Below, piece after piece: positions 1 to 8,093 of a stretch of DNA of 64,000 nucleotides. Origin of the DNA: Halorubrum sp. DM2. GTDB taxonomy: Archaea > Halobacteriota > Halobacteria > Halobacteriales > Haloferacaceae. The stretch is from assembly GCF_901686465.1 (NCBI RefSeq), contig NZ_LR594487.1, forward strand, positions 592,894 through 656,893, written 5' to 3'. A program made the translations under genes and the position numbers. The notes under the pieces are model-generated. The model saw nothing but the letters and a program-made list of their open reading frames with translations. It did no database searches and was not told the DNA's origin. Each line of letters opens with the position of its first letter. Positions within the stretch are counted from its first letter, which is position 1.

Positions 1-80
1 CACTACCGGGCGACAATCTACTAGTAGGCTCAATGGAAGGGGAATCTGGTGGCTGCGGCTGTCTATTCGGTGAAGGACGA

Positions 81-569
81 CTACTCGACTTCGGAGAGAA
101 TCTGTTCGTAGAGGTTGTCGGAAATCCAGAATCCGGCTTCACGGAGCGCGTCGAGTTCGTGTTGTAGGTTCACCTCGCCCGTCTTCGCTCCGCGAAGCAG
201 GATGCCAATTACACCCGTGACATCCAGGTCGTGTCTGCGGGCCACGCGCCGGCCGTCCCGCTCGTCGAGCAAAACGAGGTCAGCGTTCTCCTCGACGGCA
301 TAGCAGACTGCCGCCGTCTCACCGAGGTCGAGCTCGTGGAAAAGTTCCACGAACAAGTCCGAGCGTTCCACCTCGACAAGATGTAGAAACCCGTCGTCGC
401 GCAACTCACGCAGTGCCTCCAGTCCATCCTGCCCGTCGGTCAATTCATCCCAGACCTGCCGTGGAACCGTGACGTCGGAGAACTGAGACTGGAGGAGATC
501 GAGCCGGTCGATAAGCGCGAGGTTCAGGAGCGGGGACGTATCCGAGACGACCAGCCCGCTATTCCGCAT
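81..569 (-). CDS. PIN-domain toxin, DUF3368/VapC-like
   Basis: Predicted 162-residue metal-dependent ribonuclease, toxin half of a toxin-antitoxin pair. The first acidic PIN residue lies in SDTSPL (Asp10), the second in LGETAAV (Glu84) and the third in LLDERDGR (Asp102), the order expected of PIN folds; the SDTSPL opening is typical of DUF3368 proteins. I chose the ATG at 569 because homology begins at once after it, and it overlaps the antitoxin 3' end by 11 bp, implying translational coupling. An upstream in-frame start would add 42 unlike residues that merely read through the antitoxin. RNA target and actual toxicity cannot be read from sequence. Confidence 0.88.
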   Translation of the reverse strand: MRNSGLVVSDTSPLLNLALIDRLDLLQSQFSDVTVPRQVWDELTDGQDGLEALRELRDDGFLHLVEVERSDLFVELFHELDLGETAAVCYAVEENADLVLLDERDGRRVARRHDLDVTGVIGILLRGAKTGEVNLQHELDALREAGFWISDNLYEQILSEVE

Positions 570-804
570 ATCCGAGGTCTTCTTCGAGTTCCCGTTCGCC
601 GTAATGTCGGGGAATCTCGCGCTCGCCCAGAAGGTCTTGGAACTCTCGCTTCGACAGGCCCGCCAGAGCTCGGGCCTTCCCGAACGAGAGCACATCCTGG
701 GCGTATAGTGAGACCGCCAACTCCCGCTTCAATGCGGGCGAACGCTCCCTTTCCGGAAGCTGTAACGCCTCGTAGACGTCATCGTCGATCTCGATCGTCG
801 CCAT
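559..804 (-). CDS. UPF0175-family antitoxin
   Basis: An 81-residue protein directly upstream of and overlapping the PIN gene. It starts MATIEIDDDVYEAL and contains a helix-turn-helix-like core (FGKARALAGLSKREFQDLLG, about residues 40-60) followed by a conserved IPRHYGERELEEDLGYAE-like tail. UPF0175 proteins are known partners of DUF3368 PIN toxins: they bind the toxin and usually repress the operon. The ATG at 804 was preferred over a longer frame with a non-homologous, serine- and threonine-rich extension. The 291 bp beyond it, to the end of the antiporter gene, hold nothing I recognise. Confidence 0.85.
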   Translation of the reverse strand: MATIEIDDDVYEALQLPERERSPALKRELAVSLYAQDVLSFGKARALAGLSKREFQDLLGEREIPRHYGERELEEDLGYAE

Positions 805-1095
805 AGCGAAACGTAAGCGCACGTGAGTCTTGAGTGTTTGGCCGGTCGAAGACGAACAGAGCGGTTGCTCAGTGGATTGAATGTACGCCCGCGACACTAA
901 CGACCGGTCTCATCTCCGGCGGCGTGCCGCGTCGACCGGGAAACCCTCGTGGCGGGCGGTCGCCTGCGCGGCGACGGGCGGGTCGCGTCAGCGACCGGTG
1001 TGACGCGCCTGGGTTCTCCGCGCTGTCATCGCTCCCATCGGGGAGTACTCGGGCGGGGACTGATGGCGCGCACCCGGACTTCGGCGTCGAGCGGC

Positions 1096-2781
1096 TTAAT
1101 CGTCCTGTTCGGTCCCCGCGACGACGACTCGCTCGCCGTCGTCGGTCTGCGCCTCGCGGACCGAGACGGGGTCGATCCCCCGGCGGCGGGCGTCGAACTC
1201 GGAGAGGAGGTAGACGAGCGCGACGAGCGTCAGGACGCCCACTGGAAGCAACACGAACGGTGTGACCCCGAAGAAGCCCCAGACGAGCAGCAGCGCCACC
1301 GAGACCAGCCCGACGGTGACCGCGTAGTAGATCTGGGTGCGGACGTGGTCGACGAGGTCCGCGCCGGTGAACGTCGCCGACAACACCGTCGTGTCGGAGA
1401 TCGGAGAGCTGTGGTCGCCGAAGATCGCCCCGGAGAAGATGACGCCGACCATGACCGCGACGAGGGTGTGGCCCGCCGCGCCGCCGCCGCTGATCTCCCA
1501 GGCGATGGGGACCGCGATGGGCGTCATGATCCCCATCGTCCCCCACGAGGTGCCCGTCGAGAAGGCGATGAACCCGGCGACGACCAGCACGAGCGCCGGG
1601 AGGACCGGCTCGGGGACCGTCCCGACGGTCGCCTCCGCGACGTACCGACCCGTCTCCAGCGCGGAGATGACCTCGCCGATCCCCCACGCGAGCACGAGGA
1701 TCGACACCGCGGTGAGCATGATGCCGAACCCGTCGACCGTGTACTCCGTCGCGTCGCCGACGCCGAAGATCCCGTAGATCTTCCCGAGCGCGAACCCGGA
1801 CAGCACCATACCGAACGCGCCGATCATCAGCGCGGTCGCGAAGTCGGCCCCGATGACGGCGTTCCACAGGCGGTCGCCCGCGCTCCCGAACTCGGCCGCG
1901 AGGAGGTCGGAGAGGAAGCCCGCCGGCGCGAAGCCGCCCGACCAGAACGCGGTCGCGACCGTGACGGCGATCAGGACGGCGACCGGCGCGAAGAAGTTGA
2001 TCAGCCGCGGCGTCGACGCCGGCGGCTCGCCCAGTTCGCCGGCGACGTCCTGCATCGGCTCCGCGCCCTCGCGGGTGACGTGACCGGTCGTCCACGAGCG
2101 GTGTTCGGCGGTCAGCATCTCCCCGTAGTCGCGGCCCCACAGCACCACGATGGCGACCATCGCGACCGCGAGGATCGCGTACATGTTGAACGGGATCGAC
2201 GCGAGGAACACCTCGAAGGTGCTGGGGCGGTTCACCTCGGCGACGCCCGCCTCCGCGTACCCGTCGTCGATAAGCGACAGCTGGAACGCGACCCACGAGG
2301 AGATGCCCAGCGTGGCGACGGGCGCGGCGGTCGAGTCGACGATGTACGAGAGCTTCTCGCGGGAGATCCGGAGCCGGTCGGAGACGTCTTTCATCGCCGA
2401 GCCGACGATGGCGGTGTTGGCGTAGTCGTCGAAAAAGAGGACGACCCCGAGCGCCCACGCGGCCAGCCCCGCCTTGCGCTGCGTGTCGAGCCGTTCGACC
2501 GCCCAGTCGCGGACGGCGTAGGTCCCGCCGAGGTTCCACACCATCGCGACGCCGGAGCCGAGCAGCAGCGTGAACACGAGGATCGTCGCCTGGAACCCGT
2601 CGTCGGCGATGATCGCCGCGACGATCCAGTCGAACGTTTGAACGATCCCGAGCCCGCCCGTGTAGATCACGGCCCCCGACCAGATCCCGAGAAACAGCGA
2701 GAGGATCGCCTTCCGGGTGGCTATCGCCAGCGCGATGGCGAGCAGCGGCGGGACGACCGACAGTGCTCCGAACTCAGACAT
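1096..2781 (-). CDS. Na+/H+ antiporter, NhaC family
   Basis: A 561-residue polytopic membrane protein of the NhaC superfamily, expected to exchange Na+ for H+ (some relatives exchange organic acids) across the cytoplasmic membrane. Visible are about 11-12 hydrophobic segments, the early stretch RKAILSLFLGIWSGA, the conserved FFDDYANTAIVG motif and a later GTSWGTMGIMTPIAVP segment, all characteristic of NhaC. An ATG at 2781 with a TATA-like box centred 28 nt upstream supports a leaderless transcript; a longer frame to 2865 would read through this promoter. The hydrophilic tail is acidic. Substrate among NhaC members is not settled by sequence. Confidence 0.9.
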   Translation of the reverse strand: MSEFGALSVVPPLLAIALAIATRKAILSLFLGIWSGAVIYTGGLGIVQTFDWIVAAIIADDGFQATILVFTLLLGSGVAMVWNLGGTYAVRDWAVERLDTQRKAGLAAWALGVVLFFDDYANTAIVGSAMKDVSDRLRISREKLSYIVDSTAAPVATLGISSWVAFQLSLIDDGYAEAGVAEVNRPSTFEVFLASIPFNMYAILAVAMVAIVVLWGRDYGEMLTAEHRSWTTGHVTREGAEPMQDVAGELGEPPASTPRLINFFAPVAVLIAVTVATAFWSGGFAPAGFLSDLLAAEFGSAGDRLWNAVIGADFATALMIGAFGMVLSGFALGKIYGIFGVGDATEYTVDGFGIMLTAVSILVLAWGIGEVISALETGRYVAEATVGTVPEPVLPALVLVVAGFIAFSTGTSWGTMGIMTPIAVPIAWEISGGGAAGHTLVAVMVGVIFSGAIFGDHSSPISDTTVLSATFTGADLVDHVRTQIYYAVTVGLVSVALLLVWGFFGVTPFVLLPVGVLTLVALVYLLSEFDARRRGIDPVSVREAQTDDGERVVVAGTEQDD

Positions 2782-2804
2782 ACCGTGGGAGTACCACGCA
2801 TAGG

Positions 2805-2814
2805 TATTTAATAT
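2805..2814 (-). promoter_or_regulatory. TATA box of NhaC gene
   Basis: On the minus strand this reads ATATTAAATA, centred about 28 nt before the ATG at 2781, the spacing of haloarchaeal leaderless promoters. Confidence 0.6.
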
Positions 2815-2937
2815 GGGCTGCCGACCGGAACGCCACGCCGCGCGATCGGACCGACGTTCCGGCACTGCGCCTGTCGCACCCGGCGGAATCGACGCGTATC
2901 CGAACGCACTTACGTCCCTGTCACGGACCCACGCGCA

Positions 2938-3984
2938 ATGTCAGTCCGAGTCGGTATCCTCGGCGCGACGGGCGCTGTGGGCCAGCGGTTCATCCAGTTG
3001 CTCGACGATCACCCCACCTTCGACCTCGCGGCGGTCACCGCGAGTTCGGAGAGCGCGGGCGAGACCTACCGCGAGGCGGCCAAGTGGCGCGTCGACACGC
3101 CCATCCCGGGCGACGTCGCCGAGATGGAGGTCGCCGAGACGACGCCTGAGGGGATCGCGGACGACGACGTGGATCTCCTCTTCTCGTCGCTGCCCTCGGG
3201 CGTCGCCGCCGAGGTCGAACCGGCGTTCCTCGAAGAAGGGTACGTCGTCTCCTCGAACTCCTCGAACGACCGCATGGCGGCGGACGTGCCGCTCACGATC
3301 CCGGAGATCAACCCCGACCACCTCGATCTCATCGAGGTCCAGCGCGACGAGCGGGGCTGGGACGGGGCCCTCGTGAAGAACCCGAACTGCTCGACGATCA
3401 CGATGGTGCCGACGCTCGCGGCGATCGACGAGTTCGGCTTGGAGAGCGTCCGCGTCTCGACGCTTCAGGCCGTCTCGGGGGCGGGCTACTCCGGCGTCAC
3501 CTCGATGGAGATCATCGACAACGCCATCCCGCACATCGGCGGCGAGGAGAACAAGATGGAGACGGAGTCGCGCAAGCTGCTCGGCGAGTTCGACGGTGCG
3601 GAAGTCAGCCTCCACGACGCCGACGTGGCCGCCTCCTGTAACCGGATCCCGACGCTCGACGGCCACCTAGAGAACGTCTTCGCCGAGTTCGCCGACGACC
3701 CCTCGCCCGCGGACCTCCGCGAGGCGATGCGCTCGTTCGAGGGCGCGGGCGACTTGCCCAGCTCCCCCGACCAGCTCATCAAGGTGTACGGCGACGACGA
3801 GCCGGACCGACCGCAGCCCCGCCTCGACCGCACGTACGCGGGCGGAATGGGCATCGTCGCCGGGGGCGTCCAGTCGACCGACGCCGGCGCGAAGTACAAC
3901 TGCCTCGCGCACAACACGATCCGCGGCGCGGCCGGCGCGTCCCTCCTCAACGGCGAACTGCTCGTCGAGGAAGGGTACGTCTAA
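2938..3984 (+). CDS. asd: Aspartate-semialdehyde dehydrogenase
   Basis: A 348-residue enzyme that reduces aspartyl phosphate to aspartate semialdehyde for lysine, threonine and methionine synthesis. The N-terminal NADP-binding motif GILGATGAVGQRF occupies residues 6-18; the catalytic cysteine is Cys151 in KNPNCSTIT, and the substrate loop and catalytic-histidine part follow (SCNRIPTLDGHLENV). Length and motif order match archaeal Asd. It diverges from the NhaC gene, with 156 bp between them. The gene stands alone; a T-run lies about 35 nt after the stop. Confidence 0.96.
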   Translation: MSVRVGILGATGAVGQRFIQLLDDHPTFDLAAVTASSESAGETYREAAKWRVDTPIPGDVAEMEVAETTPEGIADDDVDLLFSSLPSGVAAEVEPAFLEEGYVVSSNSSNDRMAADVPLTIPEINPDHLDLIEVQRDERGWDGALVKNPNCSTITMVPTLAAIDEFGLESVRVSTLQAVSGAGYSGVTSMEIIDNAIPHIGGEENKMETESRKLLGEFDGAEVSLHDADVAASCNRIPTLDGHLENVFAEFADDPSPADLREAMRSFEGAGDLPSSPDQLIKVYGDDEPDRPQPRLDRTYAGGMGIVAGGVQSTDAGAKYNCLAHNTIRGAAGASLLNGELLVEEGYV

Positions 3985-4017
3985 GCCGCGAATCCGACGC
4001 CGAAACTCTGACCGCAA

Positions 4018-4022
4018 TTTTT
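4018..4022 (+). terminator. Possible T-run terminator after asd
   Basis: Five T residues 34 nt after the asd stop, in an otherwise GC-rich stretch. Archaeal termination often needs only such a run; this one is short, so the call is weak. Confidence 0.3.
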
Positions 4023-4059
4023 CGACCGAGACAGGACCGCAAAGCGACAGCTCCGTCGT

Positions 4060-4315
4060 GCGGCGGCGCGCGCCTCCGAGCGCCCTTTTAAGGGCGCGAG
4101 GAGCGTCGCGCGAGGGAGTCGGCGGCGACCAACGGGAGCCGCCGACGAGGCTGGGGAGGCGTGAGGTGCTGGGCGGTGCGGGACGGGGCGGGACTCGAAG
4201 GGGCAGCCGCGAGGACGAAGACGCGCGACGCAAGGACCGCAAGGAGTGAGCGGAGCGAACGACTGAGGACCGCAGCGAGCGCATCGAGTCCTCGCGGCTG
4301 GGGCTTCGGCGGTCT
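4060..4315 (+). repeat. Structured dispersed repeat, copy 1
   Basis: About 255 bp filling most of the 476-bp gap between the convergent asd and fused beta-oxidation genes. Three stems can be folded. P1 has arms CTCCGAG (4074-4080) and CGAGGAG (4097-4103) around the perfect hairpin 4081-4096. P2 has arms GTCGGCGGC (4119-4127) and GCCGCCGAC (4138-4146). P3 pairs AGCCGCGAGGAC (about 4205-4216) with GTCCTCGCGGCT (about 4288-4299). Conserved linkers are GCGCGAGGGAGT before P2 and GAGGCTGGGGAGGCGTGAGG after it. Copies 2 and 3 share the layout with compensatory arm changes. No open frame in it looks coding. Structured RNA or non-autonomous mobile element; I do not recognise a named family. Confidence 0.75.
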
Positions 4316-4460
4316 CGGTCACGAAATCGACCCCGCCGAAAACAGTCACGTACAGCCGAGCGACCGAGACTTCGACGGTAGTCGCCCCCGACTCTGTCCC
4401 GATCGCGTCTCACCGGTCACCCGGTGAAACGGAGCCGTTCACATCAGATTCAGCCGCGTT

Positions 4461-6443
4461 CTACTTCCCTTCGAACTCCGGCTCGCCGTCACCCATGAAC
4501 GCCGTGACGCCCTCGATGAGGTCGTCGGTGTTCATCACGTGGCCGAAGCCCATCGCTTCGACCTCAAGTCCGGCCTCGTTGTCGGTCCGGCCGGCGTGGA
4601 TCGCGCGCTTCGTATACTTTTGTGCGATCGGCGGGCCGCCGGCGAGCTGTTCGGCCAGCTCCAGCGCCCGCTCGTTGAGCTCGTCGTCCGGGACGACCTC
4701 GTTGACGAAGTCGTACTCGGCCATCGTCTCGGCGTCGTAGCGGTCGGCGGTGAGGATTATCTCCTTCGCGCGCCCCTCGCCGACGATCCGGGCGAGCCGC
4801 TGCGTGCCGCCCCAGCCCGGGAGCAGACCGAGGTCGAGTTCGGGCTGGCCCAGCTCCGAGCGCTCGGAGGCGATCCGCATGTCCGCGGCGGTCGCGAGCT
4901 CCATCCCGCCGCCGAGACAGTAGCCGTCGATGGCGGCGACCACGGGCTTGTCCGATCCTTCGAGCTTCCCGAACGTCTGCTGGCCCTGTCGGGAGAGCTC
5001 GACGGCGTGGATCGGGTCCGCGCCGCCCGCGGCCATGCTCTGGACGTCCGCGCCCGCGGAGAAGGCACGGTCGCCCGCGCCGGAGAGCAAGATTGCGCGC
5101 ACCTCGTCGTCGCCGTCGAGCTGATCGATCGCGTCCGACAGCTCGTCGAGCACCTCGCCGCTGATCGTGTTCATCCGGTGCGGGCGGTCGATCTCGACGT
5201 GCCCGACCCGGTCGTCGACGCTCACGTTCAGCACCTCGTAGACGGGCCCCTCGCCGGCGTCGTCGCCGTCACCGCTCCCGCCGCGGAACCCGCCCGCCTC
5301 GGCGGCCTCGCGGAGGTAGTCGGTCGCCTCGTAGCGTTCCTCGCCGGTCTCCTCGGCGAGTTCGTCGAGTGTCTCGACGAGGGCGTCGAGCCCCTCGGCG
5401 TCGGCCAGCTTGGCCGGGCCGTCGGGGAAGCCCGCGCCGAGCTTGACGGCCTCGTCGATGTCGTCGGCGTCGGCCACGTCGTTGCCGATCAGGCCGGCCG
5501 TCTCGTTGGCCATCACCGCGAGCAGGCGGCGGCTGACGGCCTCATCGACCGCGTCGCTCGGGATCTGCGCGCCGTCGCCGTCCTCGTAGTCGTAGAAGCC
5601 CTTTCCGGTCTTTTTGCCGAGGGTCTCCGCCTCGACCTTCTCGGCGAGGAGCGGGCAGGGGCGGTAGGCGTCGCCGAGGACCTCGTACATGTACTCCAAC
5701 ACGTGGAACCCCACGTCGATGCCGACCTGGTCGGCGAGCTCGAACGACCCCATCGGCAGGCCCATCCCGAACTTGGTCGTCGAGTCGACCGTCTCGATCG
5801 TCGCGTCGCCGGACTCGACGACCCACGCCGCCTCGTTCATCAGCGGGACGAGGATGCGGTTGACGATGAAGCCGGGGCTGTCCTTGCGGACGCGGACGGG
5901 CGTCTTCCCCATCGACTCCGCGAGCCCCTCGATCAGCTCCAGCGTCTCCTCGCTCGTGTGCTTCCCGGAGATGACCTCGACGAGGTCCATCCGTACCGGC
6001 GGGTTGAAGAAGTGCATCCCGCAGAACCGCTCGGGACGGTCGGTGACCTCCGACAGTTCGGTGATAGAGAGGCTGGAGGTGTTGGTGACGAAGACCGCCT
6101 CGTCAGGCGCGTGTTCGACGACCTCGTCGTACACGTCCTTCTTGATTGACATCTTCTCGGGGACGACCTCGACGACGACGTCCGCGCCGTCGAGCGCGTC
6201 GCCGAGGTCGACGAACGCGTCGACGCGGTCGAGCGCGGCATCGGCCTCGTCGTCGCCGATCCGGTCCTTCTCGGCGAGCTTGCCGAGCGACCACTCGATC
6301 TGGTCGTACCCCTTCTGGACGAGTTCGTCGTTGATGTCGCGCAGCGACACGTCGTAGCCGGCGAGCGCGGCCACCTCCGCGATGCCGTGTCCCATGTTTC
6401 CGGCCCCGAGCACCGTCACGCGCTGGACGTCTTCGAGCTTCAT
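4461..6443 (-). CDS. Fused 3-hydroxyacyl-CoA dehydrogenase/enoyl-CoA hydratase
   Basis: A 660-residue bifunctional beta-oxidation enzyme with the dehydrogenase first and the hydratase last, the reverse of bacterial FadB/FadJ and usual in archaea. Residues about 1-290 form the NAD-binding dehydrogenase (VTVLGAGNMGHGIAEVAA near residue 9; HFFNPPVRMDLVE; NRILVPLMNEA). A second C-terminal dehydrogenase domain reaches about residue 385. After an acidic Gly/Asp linker the crotonase domain begins (VLNVSVDDRVGHVEI), with oxyanion-hole segments AGADVQSMA and GYCLGGGMELA and the catalytic region LGLLPGWGGTQRLAR. Substrate chain length cannot be inferred. The gene stands alone on this strand. Confidence 0.95.
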   Translation of the reverse strand: MKLEDVQRVTVLGAGNMGHGIAEVAALAGYDVSLRDINDELVQKGYDQIEWSLGKLAEKDRIGDDEADAALDRVDAFVDLGDALDGADVVVEVVPEKMSIKKDVYDEVVEHAPDEAVFVTNTSSLSITELSEVTDRPERFCGMHFFNPPVRMDLVEVISGKHTSEETLELIEGLAESMGKTPVRVRKDSPGFIVNRILVPLMNEAAWVVESGDATIETVDSTTKFGMGLPMGSFELADQVGIDVGFHVLEYMYEVLGDAYRPCPLLAEKVEAETLGKKTGKGFYDYEDGDGAQIPSDAVDEAVSRRLLAVMANETAGLIGNDVADADDIDEAVKLGAGFPDGPAKLADAEGLDALVETLDELAEETGEERYEATDYLREAAEAGGFRGGSGDGDDAGEGPVYEVLNVSVDDRVGHVEIDRPHRMNTISGEVLDELSDAIDQLDGDDEVRAILLSGAGDRAFSAGADVQSMAAGGADPIHAVELSRQGQQTFGKLEGSDKPVVAAIDGYCLGGGMELATAADMRIASERSELGQPELDLGLLPGWGGTQRLARIVGEGRAKEIILTADRYDAETMAEYDFVNEVVPDDELNERALELAEQLAGGPPIAQKYTKRAIHAGRTDNEAGLEVEAMGFGHVMNTDDLIEGVTAFMGDGEPEFEGK

Positions 6444-6617
6444 GGTTGAGGGTCGGAACCGTCATGGTTGAACGTTTCCATCTTCCAAACGCAAAACGCG
6501 CGGTGAGTTTATTTGACGGGCCCGCGGCTCCGGACCGAGCGGTATCGGAATCGAATCCGGAGGCTCCGAGCGGAGCGGAACCGAACGTACTCCCGCGTGC
6601 GTCTCCCTCGATTGAGC

Positions 6618-7262
6618 ATGGACGACGGAGCCGACGACGCTGACGGCACCGACGGCACCGACGATGCCGACGACCCGGTCACGGCCACCCTGCGCGAGGA
6701 CCCGACGATGGCGGCGCTGATCGACCGCCACGGGCCCCTCGACATCGCGCCCGCGGACGACGAGTTCGCCCGACTCTGTACCTCGATCGTGAACCAGCAG
6801 CTCTCCACCGCCTCCGCGGCGGCCATCCACGAGCGGTTCGTGGACGTCCTCGGCGGTGACCCGACGCCCGACCGCGTCCTCGCCGCCGACGAGGCGGCCC
6901 TGCGCGAGGCCGGACTCAGCGGCACGAAAGTCGAGTACCTGCGGAACGTCGCCGCCGCCTTCCGCGACGACGAGCGCGCGCTCACCCGGGAGAGGGTCGC
7001 GGGCGAAAGCGATGCGGCGGTCGTCGACCGACTCACGGAGATCCGCGGCGTCGGCGAGTGGACCGCGCGGATGTACCTCATCTTCGCGCTCGGCCGCGAG
7101 GACGTGCTCCCGCTCGGCGACCTCGCGGTGCGGACGGGGATCGAGCGGGTCTACAACGACGGCGAGGAACTGAGCCGGGCGGAGATGCGCGAGATCGCGG
7201 AGGCGTGGCGGCCCTACCGGAGCTACGGGACGCGGTACATCTGGGCCGAGTACGAGTCCTGA
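6618..7262 (+). CDS. DNA-3-methyladenine glycosylase, AlkA-like
   Basis: A 214-residue HhH-GPD DNA glycosylase expected to remove alkylated bases. The helix-hairpin-helix is IRGVGEWTARM (residues 142-152) and the catalytic aspartate is Asp168 in LPLGDLAVRTG, at the family spacing. The conserved IVNQQLSTASAAAIHERF helix near residue 58 is also AlkA-like, while the N-terminal AlkA subdomain is missing, as in short archaeal forms. The first 20 residues are a low-complexity Asp/Gly/Thr run. ATG at 6618 fits; a longer upstream frame adds an arginine-rich stretch unlike haloarchaeal coding sequence. Confidence 0.9.
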   Translation: MDDGADDADGTDGTDDADDPVTATLREDPTMAALIDRHGPLDIAPADDEFARLCTSIVNQQLSTASAAAIHERFVDVLGGDPTPDRVLAADEAALREAGLSGTKVEYLRNVAAAFRDDERALTRERVAGESDAAVVDRLTEIRGVGEWTARMYLIFALGREDVLPLGDLAVRTGIERVYNDGEELSRAEMREIAEAWRPYRSYGTRYIWAEYES

Positions 7263-7280
7263 CCGGCGGACCGCCCGCCG

Positions 7281-7544
7281 TCAGTCGAGGGCGACGTGGT
7301 CGGGATCATACGACCGACAGAGCCGCGAGATCCCGCCCGGCCGTTCGAGAAACGGCTCTTCACAGCGGATACACATCCGTTCCCGGTCGCGGCCCGCGAC
7401 GCTTCCGCCCGTCGCGTCGGGAGACGCCCCGAGCCCGCGCTCCGAACAGTCGTCACAGACGCGCGTGACGGTTCCGGCGAGCTCCGTGAATCGTTCGTGG
7501 CACCGGATACAGGTCCGGGTCCGTTTGCGGGTGACGGGGTTCAT
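7281..7544 (-). CDS. Small double zinc-ribbon protein
   Basis: An 87-residue hypothetical protein with two similar cysteine units: CIRCHERF followed by CDDC, then CIRCEEPF followed by a single Cys in RLCRS. The repeat suggests two treble-clef or zinc-ribbon knuckles; the second lacks its fourth Cys, so it may be degenerate or complete its site with another residue. Such small CxxC proteins are common in haloarchaea and rarely have assigned roles. It lies 24 bp downstream of the ribbon-helix-helix gene on the same strand, so the two may be cotranscribed. Confidence 0.75.
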   Translation of the reverse strand: MNPVTRKRTRTCIRCHERFTELAGTVTRVCDDCSERGLGASPDATGGSVAGRDRERMCIRCEEPFLERPGGISRLCRSYDPDHVALD

Positions 7545-7568
7545 GCGCGTTCGGCGACCTCGAACGCG

Positions 7569-8021
7569 TTATCGGCTTCGGGTTGTCGGCTCAGGATCGT
7601 GCTCCGGGGCCGGCGGCCGGTCCTCGGTCGCCGCGTCCTCGCGGTACAACTGGAGGATCTCTTCGAGAAGGACGGCGTGACGGTCGCCCGGGACGTACTG
7701 GTGGTCGATGAAGTCCTCGGCGTCGCTGAACTTCCCCCTGAGCGCGAGCTTCCGAACGAACGCGACGGAGTCGAAAAAGGGCGGGCCGTCGTCGTCGCCG
7801 TCGCCGTCGCCGCCCAGTTCCCGCTCCTCGGCCGGGATCACCTCGGCCTCGATGGCGTCGTAGTCGATCGTCTCCGGCTCGTACTCGTCGAGCGTTCGGG
7901 AGAGCACGTAGTCGGCCGAGAAGCGGTAGAACTCAGACTTGCTCTCGAACTGCCCCTCTTCGACGAGGGACTCGATCTCCTCGACCACCGGCTCGGGGAA
8001 CCGGACCGTGCTCTTCACCAT
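7569..8021 (-). CDS. Ribbon-helix-helix (CopG-like) regulator
   Basis: A 150-residue predicted DNA-binding protein. The N terminus VKSTVRFPEPVVEEIESLVE followed by FESKSEFYRFSADYVLSRT is a classic ribbon-helix-helix (beta strand, helix, SKSEF turn, helix). The middle is an acidic linker with a Gly/Asp run, and the C-terminal half (FVRKLALRGKFSDAEDFIDHQY) is a second helical domain, probably for oligomerisation. I chose the ATG at 8021 because a TATA-like CTATAAG is centred about 29 nt upstream; the ATG at 8033 is only about 17 nt from it and would precede the expected transcript start. Targets unknown. Confidence 0.8.
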   Translation of the reverse strand: MVKSTVRFPEPVVEEIESLVEEGQFESKSEFYRFSADYVLSRTLDEYEPETIDYDAIEAEVIPAEERELGGDGDGDDDGPPFFDSVAFVRKLALRGKFSDAEDFIDHQYVPGDRHAVLLEEILQLYREDAATEDRPPAPEHDPEPTTRSR

Positions 8022-8093
8022 GTGCCGTGTCATTGACACCCGCCGTCTTATAGGTTGGTCAGACGCTCGCGACCGCTCGATGGCGGCCGAGCG

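Noticed and set aside
805-900. Possible tRNA fragment beside the toxin-antitoxin pair.
   Set aside because: A stretch resembling a D-arm cannot be extended into a cloverleaf and there is no CCA-proximal acceptor pairing.
869-2811. Long open frames on both strands inside the NhaC gene (556 and 620 codons).
   Set aside because: Their products are arginine-, glycine- and aspartate-rich low-complexity shadows of a GC-rich membrane-protein gene; the NhaC frame has clear family motifs.
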